Assembly: GCA_964580105.1 (NCBI GenBank)
Contig: CAZOJJ010000027.1
Span: forward strand, 1 to 40,157
Reading direction: 5' to 3'
Source: CAZOJJ01 sp964580105
Lineage (GTDB): Bacteria; Bacteroidota; Rhodothermia; Rhodothermales; Rubricoccaceae
Length of the DNA stretch: 40,157 nucleotides
Below are positions 8,901 to 18,600 of the stretch, in pieces (position 1 is the first letter of the stretch; each line of letters starts with the position of its first letter). The notes under the pieces are model-generated. The model ran no database searches, was not told the DNA's origin, and saw only the letters and a program-made list of their open reading frames with translations. Both the position numbers and the translations under genes were made by a program.

Positions 8901-9374
8901 GATGATGCGGACGCCGCGGTAGCGGTCCGCCGTCTCGCTCCAGACGTACCAGTCGTGCTTGGGGGAGCTGGGGTCGCGGGCCTGCTGAAACCACGGGTGC
9001 TGGTCCGAGGTGTGGTTGAGTACGAGTTCGGTGATGACGCGCATGCCGCGCTCGTGGGCCTCGTCGAGGAAGGCCTTGAAGTCGTCGAGGTCGCCGTGGA
9101 CGGGGAGCACCTTGAAGTAGTCGGCGGTGTCGTAGCCGTCGTCGCGGAGGGGGGATTCCAGGAAGGGGAGGAGCCAGAGGGTGTTGACGCCGAGGCGTTC
9201 GAGGTAGGGGAGCTTCCGGCGCAGCCCGGCGAAGTCGCCGTAGCCGTCGTCGTCGGCGTCGAAGAAGGAGCGGACGTGGAGCTCGTAGATGACGGCGTCC
9301 TTGTACCAGAGGGGGTCGTGCAGGAAGTCCGGCGTCCGGCGTCCGGCGTCCGTGGGTTCTTTCGTGCGGGGCAT
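5976..9374 (-). CDS. treS: Trehalose synthase-maltokinase fusion (TreS-Mak/Pep2)
   Basis: This 1132-residue protein joins two enzymes. Residues ~18-560 form a GH13 trehalose synthase that interconverts trehalose and maltose: WYKDAVIYELHVRSF, Asp217 in GVDGLRLDAVPYL, Glu260 in LLAEANQWPED, Asp326 in FLRNHDEL and YYGDEIGMGD. Residues ~605-1110 form a maltokinase: an N-terminal cap (QRQRWFGAKGE), then the aminoglycoside-kinase-like core with HGDYH at 965-969 and DFEGEP at 984-989. Maltokinase makes maltose-1-phosphate for GlgE, the next gene upstream in the operon. The ATG at 9374 gives a short N-terminal extension partly encoded by a 7-bp tandem repeat. Fused TreS-Mak proteins are known in several phyla; both active sites look intact here. 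Confidence 0.96.
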   Translation of the reverse strand: MPRTKEPTDAGRRTPDFLHDPLWYKDAVIYELHVRSFFDADDDGYGDFAGLRRKLPYLERLGVNTLWLLPFLESPLRDDGYDTADYFKVLPVHGDLDDFKAFLDEAHERGMRVITELVLNHTSDQHPWFQQARDPSSPKHDWYVWSETADRYRGVRIIFTDTEVSNWSWDQKAQKYYWHRFFSHQPDLNYDNPEVRETMKEVMFFWLDLGVDGLRLDAVPYLIEREGTSCENLPETIDYIVELRAAIEARYGPGKVLLAEANQWPEDTLPYFAGGKGVQMAFNFPIMPRLYLSLRRESRRPLVEMLELTKDIPEDAQWALFLRNHDELTLEMVTDEERDYLWNEYAADARFRINVGIRRRLAPLLGGERRRIELMKALLLSLPGSPVLYYGDEIGMGDDPFLGDRNGVRTPMQWSPDKNGGFSRAPHHRLFMPAIHHGPYSYEFVNVEDAEATPHSLLHFTRRMLALRKQYTRAFGRGTMRVLPLENPAVLAFLREHEDERVLVLANLSRFAQSAFLPPDAEGTDLRGLVPVELMSQAGFPTITDAPYPLMLGPHQFYWFALVPEAEARREHMPEAQPAGERGELSVIRAPEGLHNLLVKTMAAGGAMERLERLLPDYLQRQRWFGAKGEAIRRVQVADAVRLQAGPAPRYLALLSVSFEDRTDTYLLPLTTAEDAAAESVLAEHPHAALAWLDLPNGRALLYDAATDARFWTALFDWWQGGGKGRSLRGLYTGEVAERLRGARAAGATLLTGEQSNSAALVATERGDRLFVKLYRRLERGPNPEVELLGHLTRADVRFVPHLLGTAHFRRGAETIAMGVVQEALAAERNGWDYATEKVGQFLDRVAGSAPPDEAEVGSVPAWLEETAPEVLELARTLGVRTAEMHRALATAETLGLRPEPGTPEDHADFADRLRAEVERTRAMLAEQAHAGDDLPSDEDWQRALDALDALRHAPAEGGLRIRVHGDYHLGQTLLADGELYLLDFEGEPARPLTERRRRDYALRDVAGMLRSLDYAAHAPLLQREAYEGEDRAALEAWTEALVRGAEAAFFDAYLRTAGDADFLLAPTVRNRFLWAYLLDKALYEVRYELGHRPDWAGLPLRSLHRLLALPAATPAPLPEDEGGKGRKGSLL
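9327..9351. repeat. 7-bp tandem repeat inside the treS-mak 5' end
   Basis: GTCCGGC occurs three times exactly, followed by a partial GTCC. It encodes part of the non-conserved stretch PTDAGRRTPD just before the conserved TreS core. Changes of one or two units would shift the frame downstream of the start codon. Confidence 0.85.
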
Positions 9375-9489
9375 CGGAAGAAGGGCAGCCGATGAAGAGA
9401 GGGGAGGGGCGTTGCGGAAGGGAGGCGTCTGCCGATGCGAAGCCGTCGGGCGTGTTTGCCGGCCGCTCAACAACGGACCACGGGCGCCC

Positions 9490-11544
9490 TCACGCGAAGT
9501 ACTCGAAGTCGCGCTCGGTGCGGGTGTGGCGCTGGACGCGGAAGACGTGGGCCGGGAGCGTGTGCGGGTCGAGCTCGACGTAGTTGCGCGGGCCGTGCCA
9601 GACGTAGTGCTCGCCGCCGAGGAGGTCGTGGACCCGGAACGGTCCGTCCTCGGGGATCCCCCACTCGTGGAGCGGGAGCGTGACCCAGCCCGCCTGCCGG
9701 TGGTACGGGTCGAGGTTGACGACGCACAGGACGAGGTTGGGCGGCTCGCCGGGTGTGTCCGCCTCGGGCGCCATCTTGGAGTAGGCGATGAGGTTCGGGT
9801 TGTCGGTCGGGTGGAAGCGGAGGGTGCGCGTGTGATGGAGCGCCGGGTTCTCGCGGCGGATCCGGTTGATCCGCTTCATCAGCGGCTGGAGCGACGTCGG
9901 GTCGTTCCAGTTCCAGGTGCGCACCTCGTACTTCTCGTTGTCGGCGTACTCCTCGCGCGCCGGGTGCTGCCGGTTGGCGACGTGCTCGTAGGGCGGCCCG
10001 TAGACGCCGTAGACCGACGCCATCGTGGCGGCGAGGACGAGGCGGACGACGTGGGCCGGACGCCCGCCGGTGGCGAGGTACTCCGTCAGGATGTCGGGCG
10101 TGTTGGGCCAGAAGCTGGGCCGGTAGAACTCGGCGAGCTCGGTTTCGGCCAGCTCGCGCCCGTACTGCTCCAACTCCTCCTTCGTGTTGCGCCAGGCGAA
10201 GTAGGTGTACGAGTTGTTGTAGCCCAGCTTGGCCAGCGCGTACATCGTCTTGGGCTTGGCAAAGGCCTCCGCGAGGAAGACGAGGTCGGGGTGCTCGGCG
10301 CGCAGGCTCCCGATGCACCACTCCCAGAAGGCGAACGGCTTGGTGTGCGGGTTGTCCACGCGGAAGATGCGGACGCCCTTCTCGATCCAGAACGCGAACA
10401 CGCTCCGGAGCTCGTGCCAGAGCGCGGGCCAGTCCTCGCTCTCGAAGTCGAGGGGGTAGACGTCCTGGTACTTCTTCGGCGGGTTCTCGGCGTAGCGGAT
10501 GGTGCCGTCGGGGCGGTGGCGGAACCACGCGGGGTGCTCCTTCACGTACGGGTGGTCCGGTGAGGCCTGGAAGGCGATGTCGAGCGCCACCTTCAGGCCG
10601 AGCTCGTCCGCCCTCCTGACGAACCGCTCGAACGCGGCCATCCCGCCGAGCTCGGGCGCGACGCTCGTGTGGCCGCCGTCCTCGCTGCCGATGGCCCACG
10701 GGCTGCCCGGCTCGCCCGGCTTCGCCTCGGGCGCGTTGTCCTTGCCCTTCCGGAACGTCGTGCCGATGGGGTGGATGGGGGGGAGGTAGACGACGTCGAA
10801 GCCGAGCTCCCGGATGCGGGGTAGGCGCTCGGCGGCGTCGTCTAGGGTGCCGTGGCGGGGCCGCCCGTCGGGGCCCGCGTCGGCGGCGGAGCGGGGGAAG
10901 AACTCGTACCACGCGGCGAACCGCGCGTGCTCGGGGTCCACGCGGACGCCCAGCCAGGCGCTCTCGACGGCGCCCTCGGCCGGGTCGTGCAGCCGGGCGA
11001 GGCGGACGGCCTCGTCGTCGAGCGCCGCCTCGGCGTCGCCGGCCTCGAAGCGCTCCACGAATCCGCCGAGGCGCCGGCGGACGGCCGTCGGCGCGCGCGC
11101 GGCGGCGCGGCGGAGGAGGGCGGCCCCTTCGAGCAGCTCCGTCCGCAGCTCGGCCTCGGCGGCCCCGCCCTCGACGCGGCGGCGGAAGAGATCCTGCCAC
11201 GTCCCGAAGGCGTCGAGCCAGGCGCGCACGCGGTACGCATAGCGCCCGAGGCGCTCGGTGCGGAAGCGCGCCACGTACTCGTCGTTGTAGCGGAGCGCCA
11301 TTGGCACCGTCACGGCCTCGGCGTCGCCCTCGTGCCGCCAGTCGAGCTCGACGGCCAGCTTCTCGTGCCCGTCCACGATGACGCCGGCCACGACCTCGAC
11401 CGTCTCGCCCACCGACCGCTGGATGGGCCACCGGCCGCCGTCTACGGACGGCTGCACCGAGACGATCACGACGCGCGACCAACCGGCCGGGAGGCCGTCG
11501 GTTGCGGCGGGTGACGGGGGTGTCGGTCGGGGGAGCGCGGGCAT
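9490..11544 (-). CDS. glgE: Alpha-1,4-glucan:maltose-1-phosphate maltosyltransferase
   Basis: The 684-residue GH13_3 enzyme extends alpha-1,4-glucans by two glucose units from maltose-1-phosphate. An N-terminal beta domain (residues ~22-120) is followed by a helical insert, then the catalytic barrel: YLPPIHPIG at 253-260, nucleophile Asp397 in FRVDNPHTKPFAFWEW and acid Glu426 in FLAEAFAKP. These positions are within three residues of those I recall for Streptomyces GlgE. C-terminal markers include YGVYGPPYEHV and WNWNDPTSLQPLMKRIN. It is the first gene of the minus-strand operon glgE-treS/mak-glgB-glgC-glgM and is divergent from glgX. The ATG at 11544 follows a pyrimidine-rich leader. Confidence 0.97.
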   Translation of the reverse strand: MPALPRPTPPSPAATDGLPAGWSRVVIVSVQPSVDGGRWPIQRSVGETVEVVAGVIVDGHEKLAVELDWRHEGDAEAVTVPMALRYNDEYVARFRTERLGRYAYRVRAWLDAFGTWQDLFRRRVEGGAAEAELRTELLEGAALLRRAAARAPTAVRRRLGGFVERFEAGDAEAALDDEAVRLARLHDPAEGAVESAWLGVRVDPEHARFAAWYEFFPRSAADAGPDGRPRHGTLDDAAERLPRIRELGFDVVYLPPIHPIGTTFRKGKDNAPEAKPGEPGSPWAIGSEDGGHTSVAPELGGMAAFERFVRRADELGLKVALDIAFQASPDHPYVKEHPAWFRHRPDGTIRYAENPPKKYQDVYPLDFESEDWPALWHELRSVFAFWIEKGVRIFRVDNPHTKPFAFWEWCIGSLRAEHPDLVFLAEAFAKPKTMYALAKLGYNNSYTYFAWRNTKEELEQYGRELAETELAEFYRPSFWPNTPDILTEYLATGGRPAHVVRLVLAATMASVYGVYGPPYEHVANRQHPAREEYADNEKYEVRTWNWNDPTSLQPLMKRINRIRRENPALHHTRTLRFHPTDNPNLIAYSKMAPEADTPGEPPNLVLCVVNLDPYHRQAGWVTLPLHEWGIPEDGPFRVHDLLGGEHYVWHGPRNYVELDPHTLPAHVFRVQRHTRTERDFEYFA

Positions 11545-11590
11545 GGCGAAGGAGAGGGGACGAGGCGAGGGAGGGCCGGCGCCTCTTCAA

Positions 11591-11656
11591 TCGAATCCGC
11601 CCTCAAAGGATTCGAGGGCGGTCCGGCGGCTCGGCCGGTACCGAACCGCCGGACCG
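11591..11656. promoter_or_regulatory. Nested inverted repeats in the glgE-glgX divergent spacer
   Basis: Three perfect inverted repeats pack into 66 bp: TCGAATCC (11591-11598) with GGATTCGA (11608-11615); CCGCCCTC (11597-11604) with GAGGGCGG (11614-11621); and CGGTCCGGCGG (11619-11629) with CCGCCGGACCG (11646-11656). Neighbouring arms overlap by two to three bases, so adjacent hairpins compete. They lie upstream of the putative glgX promoter and in the probable leader or promoter of glgE. Operators or an RNA switch are both possible. Confidence 0.5.
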
Positions 11657-11702
11657 GTATCCGGTTTTCCCCGACCTCGGCCTCTGCCGCCGCCGCGCGG
11701 CG

Positions 11703-11710
11703 TAGCTTGC
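11703..11710 (+). promoter_or_regulatory. Putative -7 promoter element of glgX (TAGCTTGC)
   Basis: TAGCTTGC matches TAnnTTnn and ends 21 nt before the glgX ATG, the usual spacing in this window. Confidence 0.5.
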
Positions 11711-11731
11711 CCCCCTTTGCCTCCGTCCCCC

Positions 11732-13849
<2,118 letters not shown>

Positions 13850-13886
13850 ACGCGCGGCGTATGTCGTGGGGCCGCTTCCTCGCGCC

Positions 13887-14054
13887 ATGTCCGCTGCGCC
13901 GCCCTCCACCGACGAGATCCGCGTGCGGCTCGCCGCGCTACTACCCGAGCTCCGGGCGCGTCCGGCCGGAGCGCGTATGGCAGGCCATCCACGAGCGTTT
14001 CCCCATCGAACTGCCGGCACTCCGCCGCCTGCTGGCCGAGCTCGACGCCGATGA
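13887..14054 (+). pseudogene. Small frameshifted ORF downstream of glgX, unknown function
   Basis: From ATG 13887 the frame reads MSAAPPSTDEIRVRLAALLP and runs to a TGA at 14052-14054. G+C-rich third positions fit this frame only up to about 13960. After that the neighbouring frame has the better codon bias and reads a protein-like stretch, RVWQAIHERFPIELPALRRL, then LAELDADEG, running into the 3' end of treY. A single indel would join the two into a ~60-residue protein. It may be a small gene with a sequencing error or a decaying one. I recognise no family. Confidence 0.35.
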
Positions 14055-14071
14055 GGGGCCCCGAATGGCCG

Positions 14072-16717
14072 CTACGCCCGCACCAGCACGGACCAGCGGA
14101 GGGGGAGGGCACTCGGATCGAGCCGGGACGCAGCGCTGACGTCCGTGCCGGTGAGCCACTCGTTCCAGCCCGCTCCGGCGAGCTCGCCGGGGGTCGGGAG
14201 CGTGGCCTTCCGGGAGTCACGAGTGGGGAAGCGCGGAACGAGTACGACGAGCGCGTCGCCCTCGGCTTCGCGGGCGAAGGCGAGCCGGGCGTCGGCCCCG
14301 TCGCCGTCGGGTTCGAGGGCGCGGTAGTCGCCTTCGAAGAGGGCCGGCCGCTCGCGTCGCAGCTTCAGCAGGCGCGCCGTCACGAAGAGCTTGGCGCGCC
14401 GGTCCTGCGCCTCGATCAGTCCGCGGACGGCCTCGGCCTCGGGCGCGTCGAGGAGGGGGGCCAGGTCATCCAGCATGGCCTGGCGGAGGGCATAGTCCAC
14501 CGGGCGGCGGTTGTCGGGGTCCACGAGCGAGAGGTCGAGGAGCTCGGTGCCCTGGTAGAAGTCGGGGACGCCGGGGAGGGTGAGCTTGAGGACGAGCTGC
14601 GTGAGGGTGTTGGCGAAGCCGAGACGGGCCATCTCGGCAGCGAGCGGCGCTAGCGCCTCGGCCGTTCTCGGGTCCTCGCAGAGGGCGCGGGCGAAGGCAT
14701 CGAGGTCGCGCTCGTAGCGCGTGTCGGGGTTGATCCAGCTCGTCGTCTCCTTTGCCTCGCGGGCAGCTTTCTGGAGGTAAGGCCCGAGGCGGTCGGGGAG
14801 GGCGGCACGGTAGGCCGTTTCGTCCTCGCCCGGCGGCGGCACCCAGAGGGCGGCGAGCGTCTGATAGAGCAGGTATCGGTCGGCGGCCGAGGGCCCCTGC
14901 GGCCCGAGGTGCGCCTGCCCGACGGCGTCGAGTGCCTGCGCGGCTTCCTCCCAGCGCTCCGGGATTTCGGCGAGGGCGATGAGGCGCATCCGCGTGTCCT
15001 CGCCGCGCTTGTGGTCGTGGGTGGCCGTGGCGAGGAGGGCGCGCGGGTAGCGGTGCGCGCGAAAGCGGGCGTGGGCGTGGAAGGCCTGTGCGCCGAGCGC
15101 CCAGCGGTCCGGCTCGCCGCCGACCTCGTTGAGGGCCGCGAGGCGGAAGAACCGGTAGAACGCCGTGTCCTCGACGCCCTTGGCAGCGACGGGCGCGGTG
15201 TACTGCTGAAAGCGCCCCACCCACGCCCGCTGCTTTTCCTTCAGGTCCGCCCGCACGTCGCCGAGGACGACACGGGCGACGAAGTCGAACACGGTCGGCT
15301 CCAGGGCCGGGTTGCGCTGCTTTGCGCGGGCGGCGGCCTCGGTCACGACCTCGTGCGCCTCGTCCTCGCCGTAGGGGAGGTAGGTGCGGTAGCGGTCGAA
15401 GGCGGCGGCCACCTCGGCGAGGGCCTCGCGGAGCGCCTCCAGCGTGTAGTCGCGCGTGTGGTAGTCGGCCTCGGAGATCCGGTCGAGCCCGTAGGCGAGG
15501 CGGGAGAGCTCGGAGGAGAGCGAGGTCGCCATGACGAGCCGCTTGCTGCGGTGGACCGTCCGCGCCCACGGCCGGGCGTCGGGGGCGAGCCGGCGCCAGG
15601 CGCGGTCCAGCACGGCCTCGCCGGCGGGGTCGAGGAGGACGTGCATCGCGTCGTTCATGAAGGCGTAGCCCGTCTCGCCCTCGACGGGCCACGCCTCGGG
15701 CAGCGTCTCGCCCGGCGCGAGGATCTTCTCGACCCACACGTGCCGCGCGCCGAGCGCCCGGAGCTTCTCGAGGTAGCCGTGCGGGTCGAACAGCCCGTCC
15801 ACGTGGTCGATGCGGAGGCCGGCGACGGCGGGGTGGGCGAGGAGCTCGCCGAGGAGGCGGTGGGCGTCCCAGAACACGTGGTCGTCCTCCATCCGGAGGC
15901 CGACGAGCTCGTTGATGTCGAAGAAGCGGCGGTAGTTGATCTCGTGGCCGGCCGTGAGCCAGTGGGCGAGCCGCCAGCCCTGCTGCTCCAGGAGGGCGTG
16001 GAGCGCCTCGCCCCGGACCTCCGCGAGCCACGCGGCCGGGTCGGCCTGCTCGGCGAAAGCCACGAGGCGGGGGCGGAGGCCCTCGGCCTTCTCGCGCTCG
16101 TGCGGCCGGAGCCCCTCGTAGGCTTCGTGGAGCTCCCTGAGGTCCCAGTACGGCTCGGTGCGCTCGAAGTGGGGGAGGGCCGCCTCCAGGAGCTGCGCGT
16201 AGGTGGCGGGCGCGAGGGCGAAGCGGTTGTCGAAGTAGGTGGCGAAGAAGCGGCCGTCCTCGTAGGCGACGCCGAGCTCGCCGTCGTCCAGCGCCTCGCC
16301 GTAGGGCTTGCCGAGGAACGGGAGGAGCACCTTCCCGCGCAGCTCGGGCTTGGGCGGGTCCCAGTCGAGGTCGAAAAAGCGGGCGAAGGGCGAGGCGGGG
16401 CCGTAGGCGAGGACGTCCTGCCACGACGCGTTGCGGGGGCCGACGCCGGCGTGGTTGGGCACCCAGTCGAGGATCACGCCGAGGCCGTGGGCATGGGCGG
16501 CGGCGAGGAGGCGGTCGAGCGCCTCGCGCCCGCCGTAGTCGGCGCGGACGGCGTTGTGGTCCACGACGTCGTAGCCGTGGGTGCTGCCCTCGCGTGCCTC
16601 GGTGACGGGGGAGAGGTAGAGGTGGCTCACGCCCAGCCGCGCGAAGTAGGGCAGCAGCGCCTCGGCCTCGGCGAAGCCGAAGTCGGGCTGGAGCTGGAGG
16701 CGGTAGGTGGCGGTCAC
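14072..16717 (-). CDS. treY: Malto-oligosyltrehalose synthase
   Basis: The ~881-residue GH13_26 enzyme rearranges the reducing-end alpha-1,4 bond of a glucan to the alpha,alpha-1,1 bond of trehalose. It begins TATYRLQL-PDFGF and shows YLSPVTEAREGSTHGYDVVD, DWVPNHAG, nucleophile Asp304 in LRIDHVDGLFDP, Glu330 in WVEKIL and the TreY signature GVEDTAFYRF. The best start is a GTG at ~16717, directly before TATYRL; the open frame further upstream (to ATG 16858) overlaps treZ and has no homology, so the start is chosen by family alignment. It is the last gene of malQ-treZ-treY, 46 nt after treZ, and works in sequence with TreZ. Confidence 0.94.
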   Translation of the reverse strand: MTATYRLQLQPDFGFAEAEALLPYFARLGVSHLYLSPVTEAREGSTHGYDVVDHNAVRADYGGREALDRLLAAAHAHGLGVILDWVPNHAGVGPRNASWQDVLAYGPASPFARFFDLDWDPPKPELRGKVLLPFLGKPYGEALDDGELGVAYEDGRFFATYFDNRFALAPATYAQLLEAALPHFERTEPYWDLRELHEAYEGLRPHEREKAEGLRPRLVAFAEQADPAAWLAEVRGEALHALLEQQGWRLAHWLTAGHEINYRRFFDINELVGLRMEDDHVFWDAHRLLGELLAHPAVAGLRIDHVDGLFDPHGYLEKLRALGARHVWVEKILAPGETLPEAWPVEGETGYAFMNDAMHVLLDPAGEAVLDRAWRRLAPDARPWARTVHRSKRLVMATSLSSELSRLAYGLDRISEADYHTRDYTLEALREALAEVAAAFDRYRTYLPYGEDEAHEVVTEAAARAKQRNPALEPTVFDFVARVVLGDVRADLKEKQRAWVGRFQQYTAPVAAKGVEDTAFYRFFRLAALNEVGGEPDRWALGAQAFHAHARFRAHRYPRALLATATHDHKRGEDTRMRLIALAEIPERWEEAAQALDAVGQAHLGPQGPSAADRYLLYQTLAALWVPPPGEDETAYRAALPDRLGPYLQKAAREAKETTSWINPDTRYERDLDAFARALCEDPRTAEALAPLAAEMARLGFANTLTQLVLKLTLPGVPDFYQGTELLDLSLVDPDNRRPVDYALRQAMLDDLAPLLDAPEAEAVRGLIEAQDRRAKLFVTARLLKLRRERPALFEGDYRALEPDGDGADARLAFAREAEGDALVVLVPRFPTRDSRKATLPTPGELAGAGWNEWLTGTDVSAASRLDPSALPLRWSVLVRA

Positions 16718-16763
16718 GGGGAAGGGGGAGGGAGAGAGGGAGAAAGGGGGAAGGGTAGCCGGA

Positions 16764-18533
16764 TCAACCCTTCTCCCTTTCACGAAGAACCATCGCCCCC
16801 GGCCGGGTGAACCGGACCGAGCCGCGCTCGATCTCCGGCGGGTGCGGGTCCTCGGCATAGGCCGGCTGTTCGGTGTGGAGGACAGCCTCGGCTCCCTCGG
16901 GCAGCGGCAGCATCGCGCTGTGGTCGAAGGCGACGAGGAGGTGGTGCCGGCCGCGCCGGACGTGCAGCGAGCGTTCGCCGTGGGCCTCGGCCTCGGCGTC
17001 GCCGTCGAGGTCGCGGCGGAGGGCTAGGAGGGCGCGGTAGAGGGCGAGGGTGTGGGCGTGGGCGGGCCGCGCGCGCTCGGCCCAGTCGAGCCGGCTGCGG
17101 CGGAAGGTCTGCGGGTCCTGCGGGTCGGGCACCTCGCCGGAGAAGCCGGGGAAGTCCTCGAACTCCTTCCTTCGCCCCTCGCTCACGAGCGGCCCCAGCT
17201 CGGCGTTGTGGTCGGTGAAGAACTGGAAGGGCGTGGAGGCGGCCCACTCCTGACCCATGAACAGGAGCGGCAGCTCGGGTGCGAAGAGGAGGAGGGCCGA
17301 GGCCGCGCGGTACGTGGCCGGCGATACGTCGTCGGCGAGGCGGTTGCCGGCGGGACGGTTGCCCACCTGGTCGTGGTTCTGGATGCAGACGACGCACTGC
17401 TCGGGACGGACGGGCGCGGTGCTCGTGCCGCGCGGCCGGCCCGTCCGGCGGCTCGGCTTGCCGTCGTAGAACCAGCCTTTTCGAACCGTCTCGGCGAGGT
17501 CCGCCGCCGTCGTCCCGGCGAAGTCGGCGAAGTAGCCCGCGGTGTCGCCGGCGGTGAGGTGGCGGACCTGGTGGTGGAGGTCGTCGGCCCAGACGGCGTC
17601 GAGGCCGTAGCCGGCGGGGCGGGGGAGGAGGAGCCGGTTGAGGTTGCGGTGGTCCTCGGCGACCAGGTAGCGTCGGGGCTGGAGGGTTTCGACGGCCTCG
17701 CTCAGCACCTGGAGGAAGTGGACGGGCGAGTCGTCCACGAGGGCGTGGGTGGCGTCGAGGCGGAGGCCGTCGAGGTGGTACTCGGCCAGCCAGTGGAGGG
17801 CGTTGTCGAGAAAGAAGGCCCGCAGCCCCTCCGAGCCCTCGTCGTCGAGGTTGACGGCCTGGCCCCAGGGTGTCTCGTGCTTGTTCGTGAACGCGGGGCC
17901 GAAGGCGGGAAGGGTTGCGCCGTCAGGGCCGAGGTGGTTGTAGACGACGTCGAGGAAGACGGCGAGGCCGAGGGCATGGGCGCGATCCACGAGCGCGCGG
18001 AGGTCGTCCGGGCGGCCGTAGGCGCGGCTCGGGGCGTAGAGCGCGGCGCCGTCGTAGCCCCAGTTCCAGCGGCCGGGGAAGTCCGCCACCGGCATCAACT
18101 CAACGGCCGTGACGCCGAGGTCGCGGAGCGCCTCCAGCTTCCGCGTCGCCGCGGCGAAGGTGCCCTCGGGCGTGAAGGTGCCGACGTGGAACTCGTAGAA
18201 GACGAGGTCGCGCCGGGCCGGCGGCTGCCAGCCGTCGTCCTGCCAGTCGTAAGCTGCCGGGTCCACGACCTCGGAGGGGCCGTGGACGCCCTCGGGCTGG
18301 AACCGCGAGGCCGGGTCGGGGAGGGCGTCGCCGCCGTCGAGGCGGTAGCGGTAGTGCGTGCCCACCCCGACGCCCTCGGCAAAGCCCTCGAAGGTGCCGT
18401 CGCCGGCAGGCTCCAGCGGGAAGGAGCGGCGATCGGCCTCCAGGAGGCAGGCCACGCGGGAGGCCTTCGGCGCCCAGACGCGGAAGCGGGTGCCGCCGCC
18501 CTCGGGCAGCGCGCCGAAGCGGGTGAGAGGCAT
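16764..18533 (-). CDS. treZ: Malto-oligosyltrehalose trehalohydrolase
   Basis: The 589-residue GH13_10 enzyme releases trehalose from the maltooligosyl-trehalose made by TreY. It has an N-terminal beta domain (TRFRVWAPKASRVACLLE), YEFHVGTFTPEGTF at 113-126, VYNHLGPDG, nucleophile Asp260 in GLRLDATHAL, Glu293 in VAEDHRN and Asp388 in IQNHDQVGNRPAGNR, and later LLFMGQEWAASTPFQFFTDH. The ATG at 18533 starts directly before the conserved N-domain and is preceded by TCCCTTCTCCC; an upstream extension to 18587 would overlap the malQ spacer. It lies 54 nt after malQ. Confidence 0.96.
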   Translation of the reverse strand: MPLTRFGALPEGGGTRFRVWAPKASRVACLLEADRRSFPLEPAGDGTFEGFAEGVGVGTHYRYRLDGGDALPDPASRFQPEGVHGPSEVVDPAAYDWQDDGWQPPARRDLVFYEFHVGTFTPEGTFAAATRKLEALRDLGVTAVELMPVADFPGRWNWGYDGAALYAPSRAYGRPDDLRALVDRAHALGLAVFLDVVYNHLGPDGATLPAFGPAFTNKHETPWGQAVNLDDEGSEGLRAFFLDNALHWLAEYHLDGLRLDATHALVDDSPVHFLQVLSEAVETLQPRRYLVAEDHRNLNRLLLPRPAGYGLDAVWADDLHHQVRHLTAGDTAGYFADFAGTTAADLAETVRKGWFYDGKPSRRTGRPRGTSTAPVRPEQCVVCIQNHDQVGNRPAGNRLADDVSPATYRAASALLLFAPELPLLFMGQEWAASTPFQFFTDHNAELGPLVSEGRRKEFEDFPGFSGEVPDPQDPQTFRRSRLDWAERARPAHAHTLALYRALLALRRDLDGDAEAEAHGERSLHVRRGRHHLLVAFDHSAMLPLPEGAEAVLHTEQPAYAEDPHPPEIERGSVRFTRPGAMVLREREKG

Positions 18534-18553
18534 GGGAGAAGGGAGGCTGTAGG

Positions 18554-18600
18554 CGGTGGACGGTAGGCAGCTGGCTTCGATCACCATCTACCGTCCACCG
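18554..18600. terminator. Perfect 13-bp inverted repeat spanning the malQ stop codon
   Basis: CGGTGGACGGTAG (18554-18566) pairs with CTACCGTCCACCG (18588-18600), leaving a 21-nt loop. The right arm contains the malQ stop codon and its last codons. There is no U-tract, and treZ continues downstream, so it may be a processing or partial-termination signal rather than a full terminator. Confidence 0.55.

Noticed and set aside
16718..16858. Longer treY starting at an upstream ATG
   Set aside because: This would overlap the treZ 3' end and add Arg-rich residues without similarity; TreY proteins begin at the TATYRL segment.
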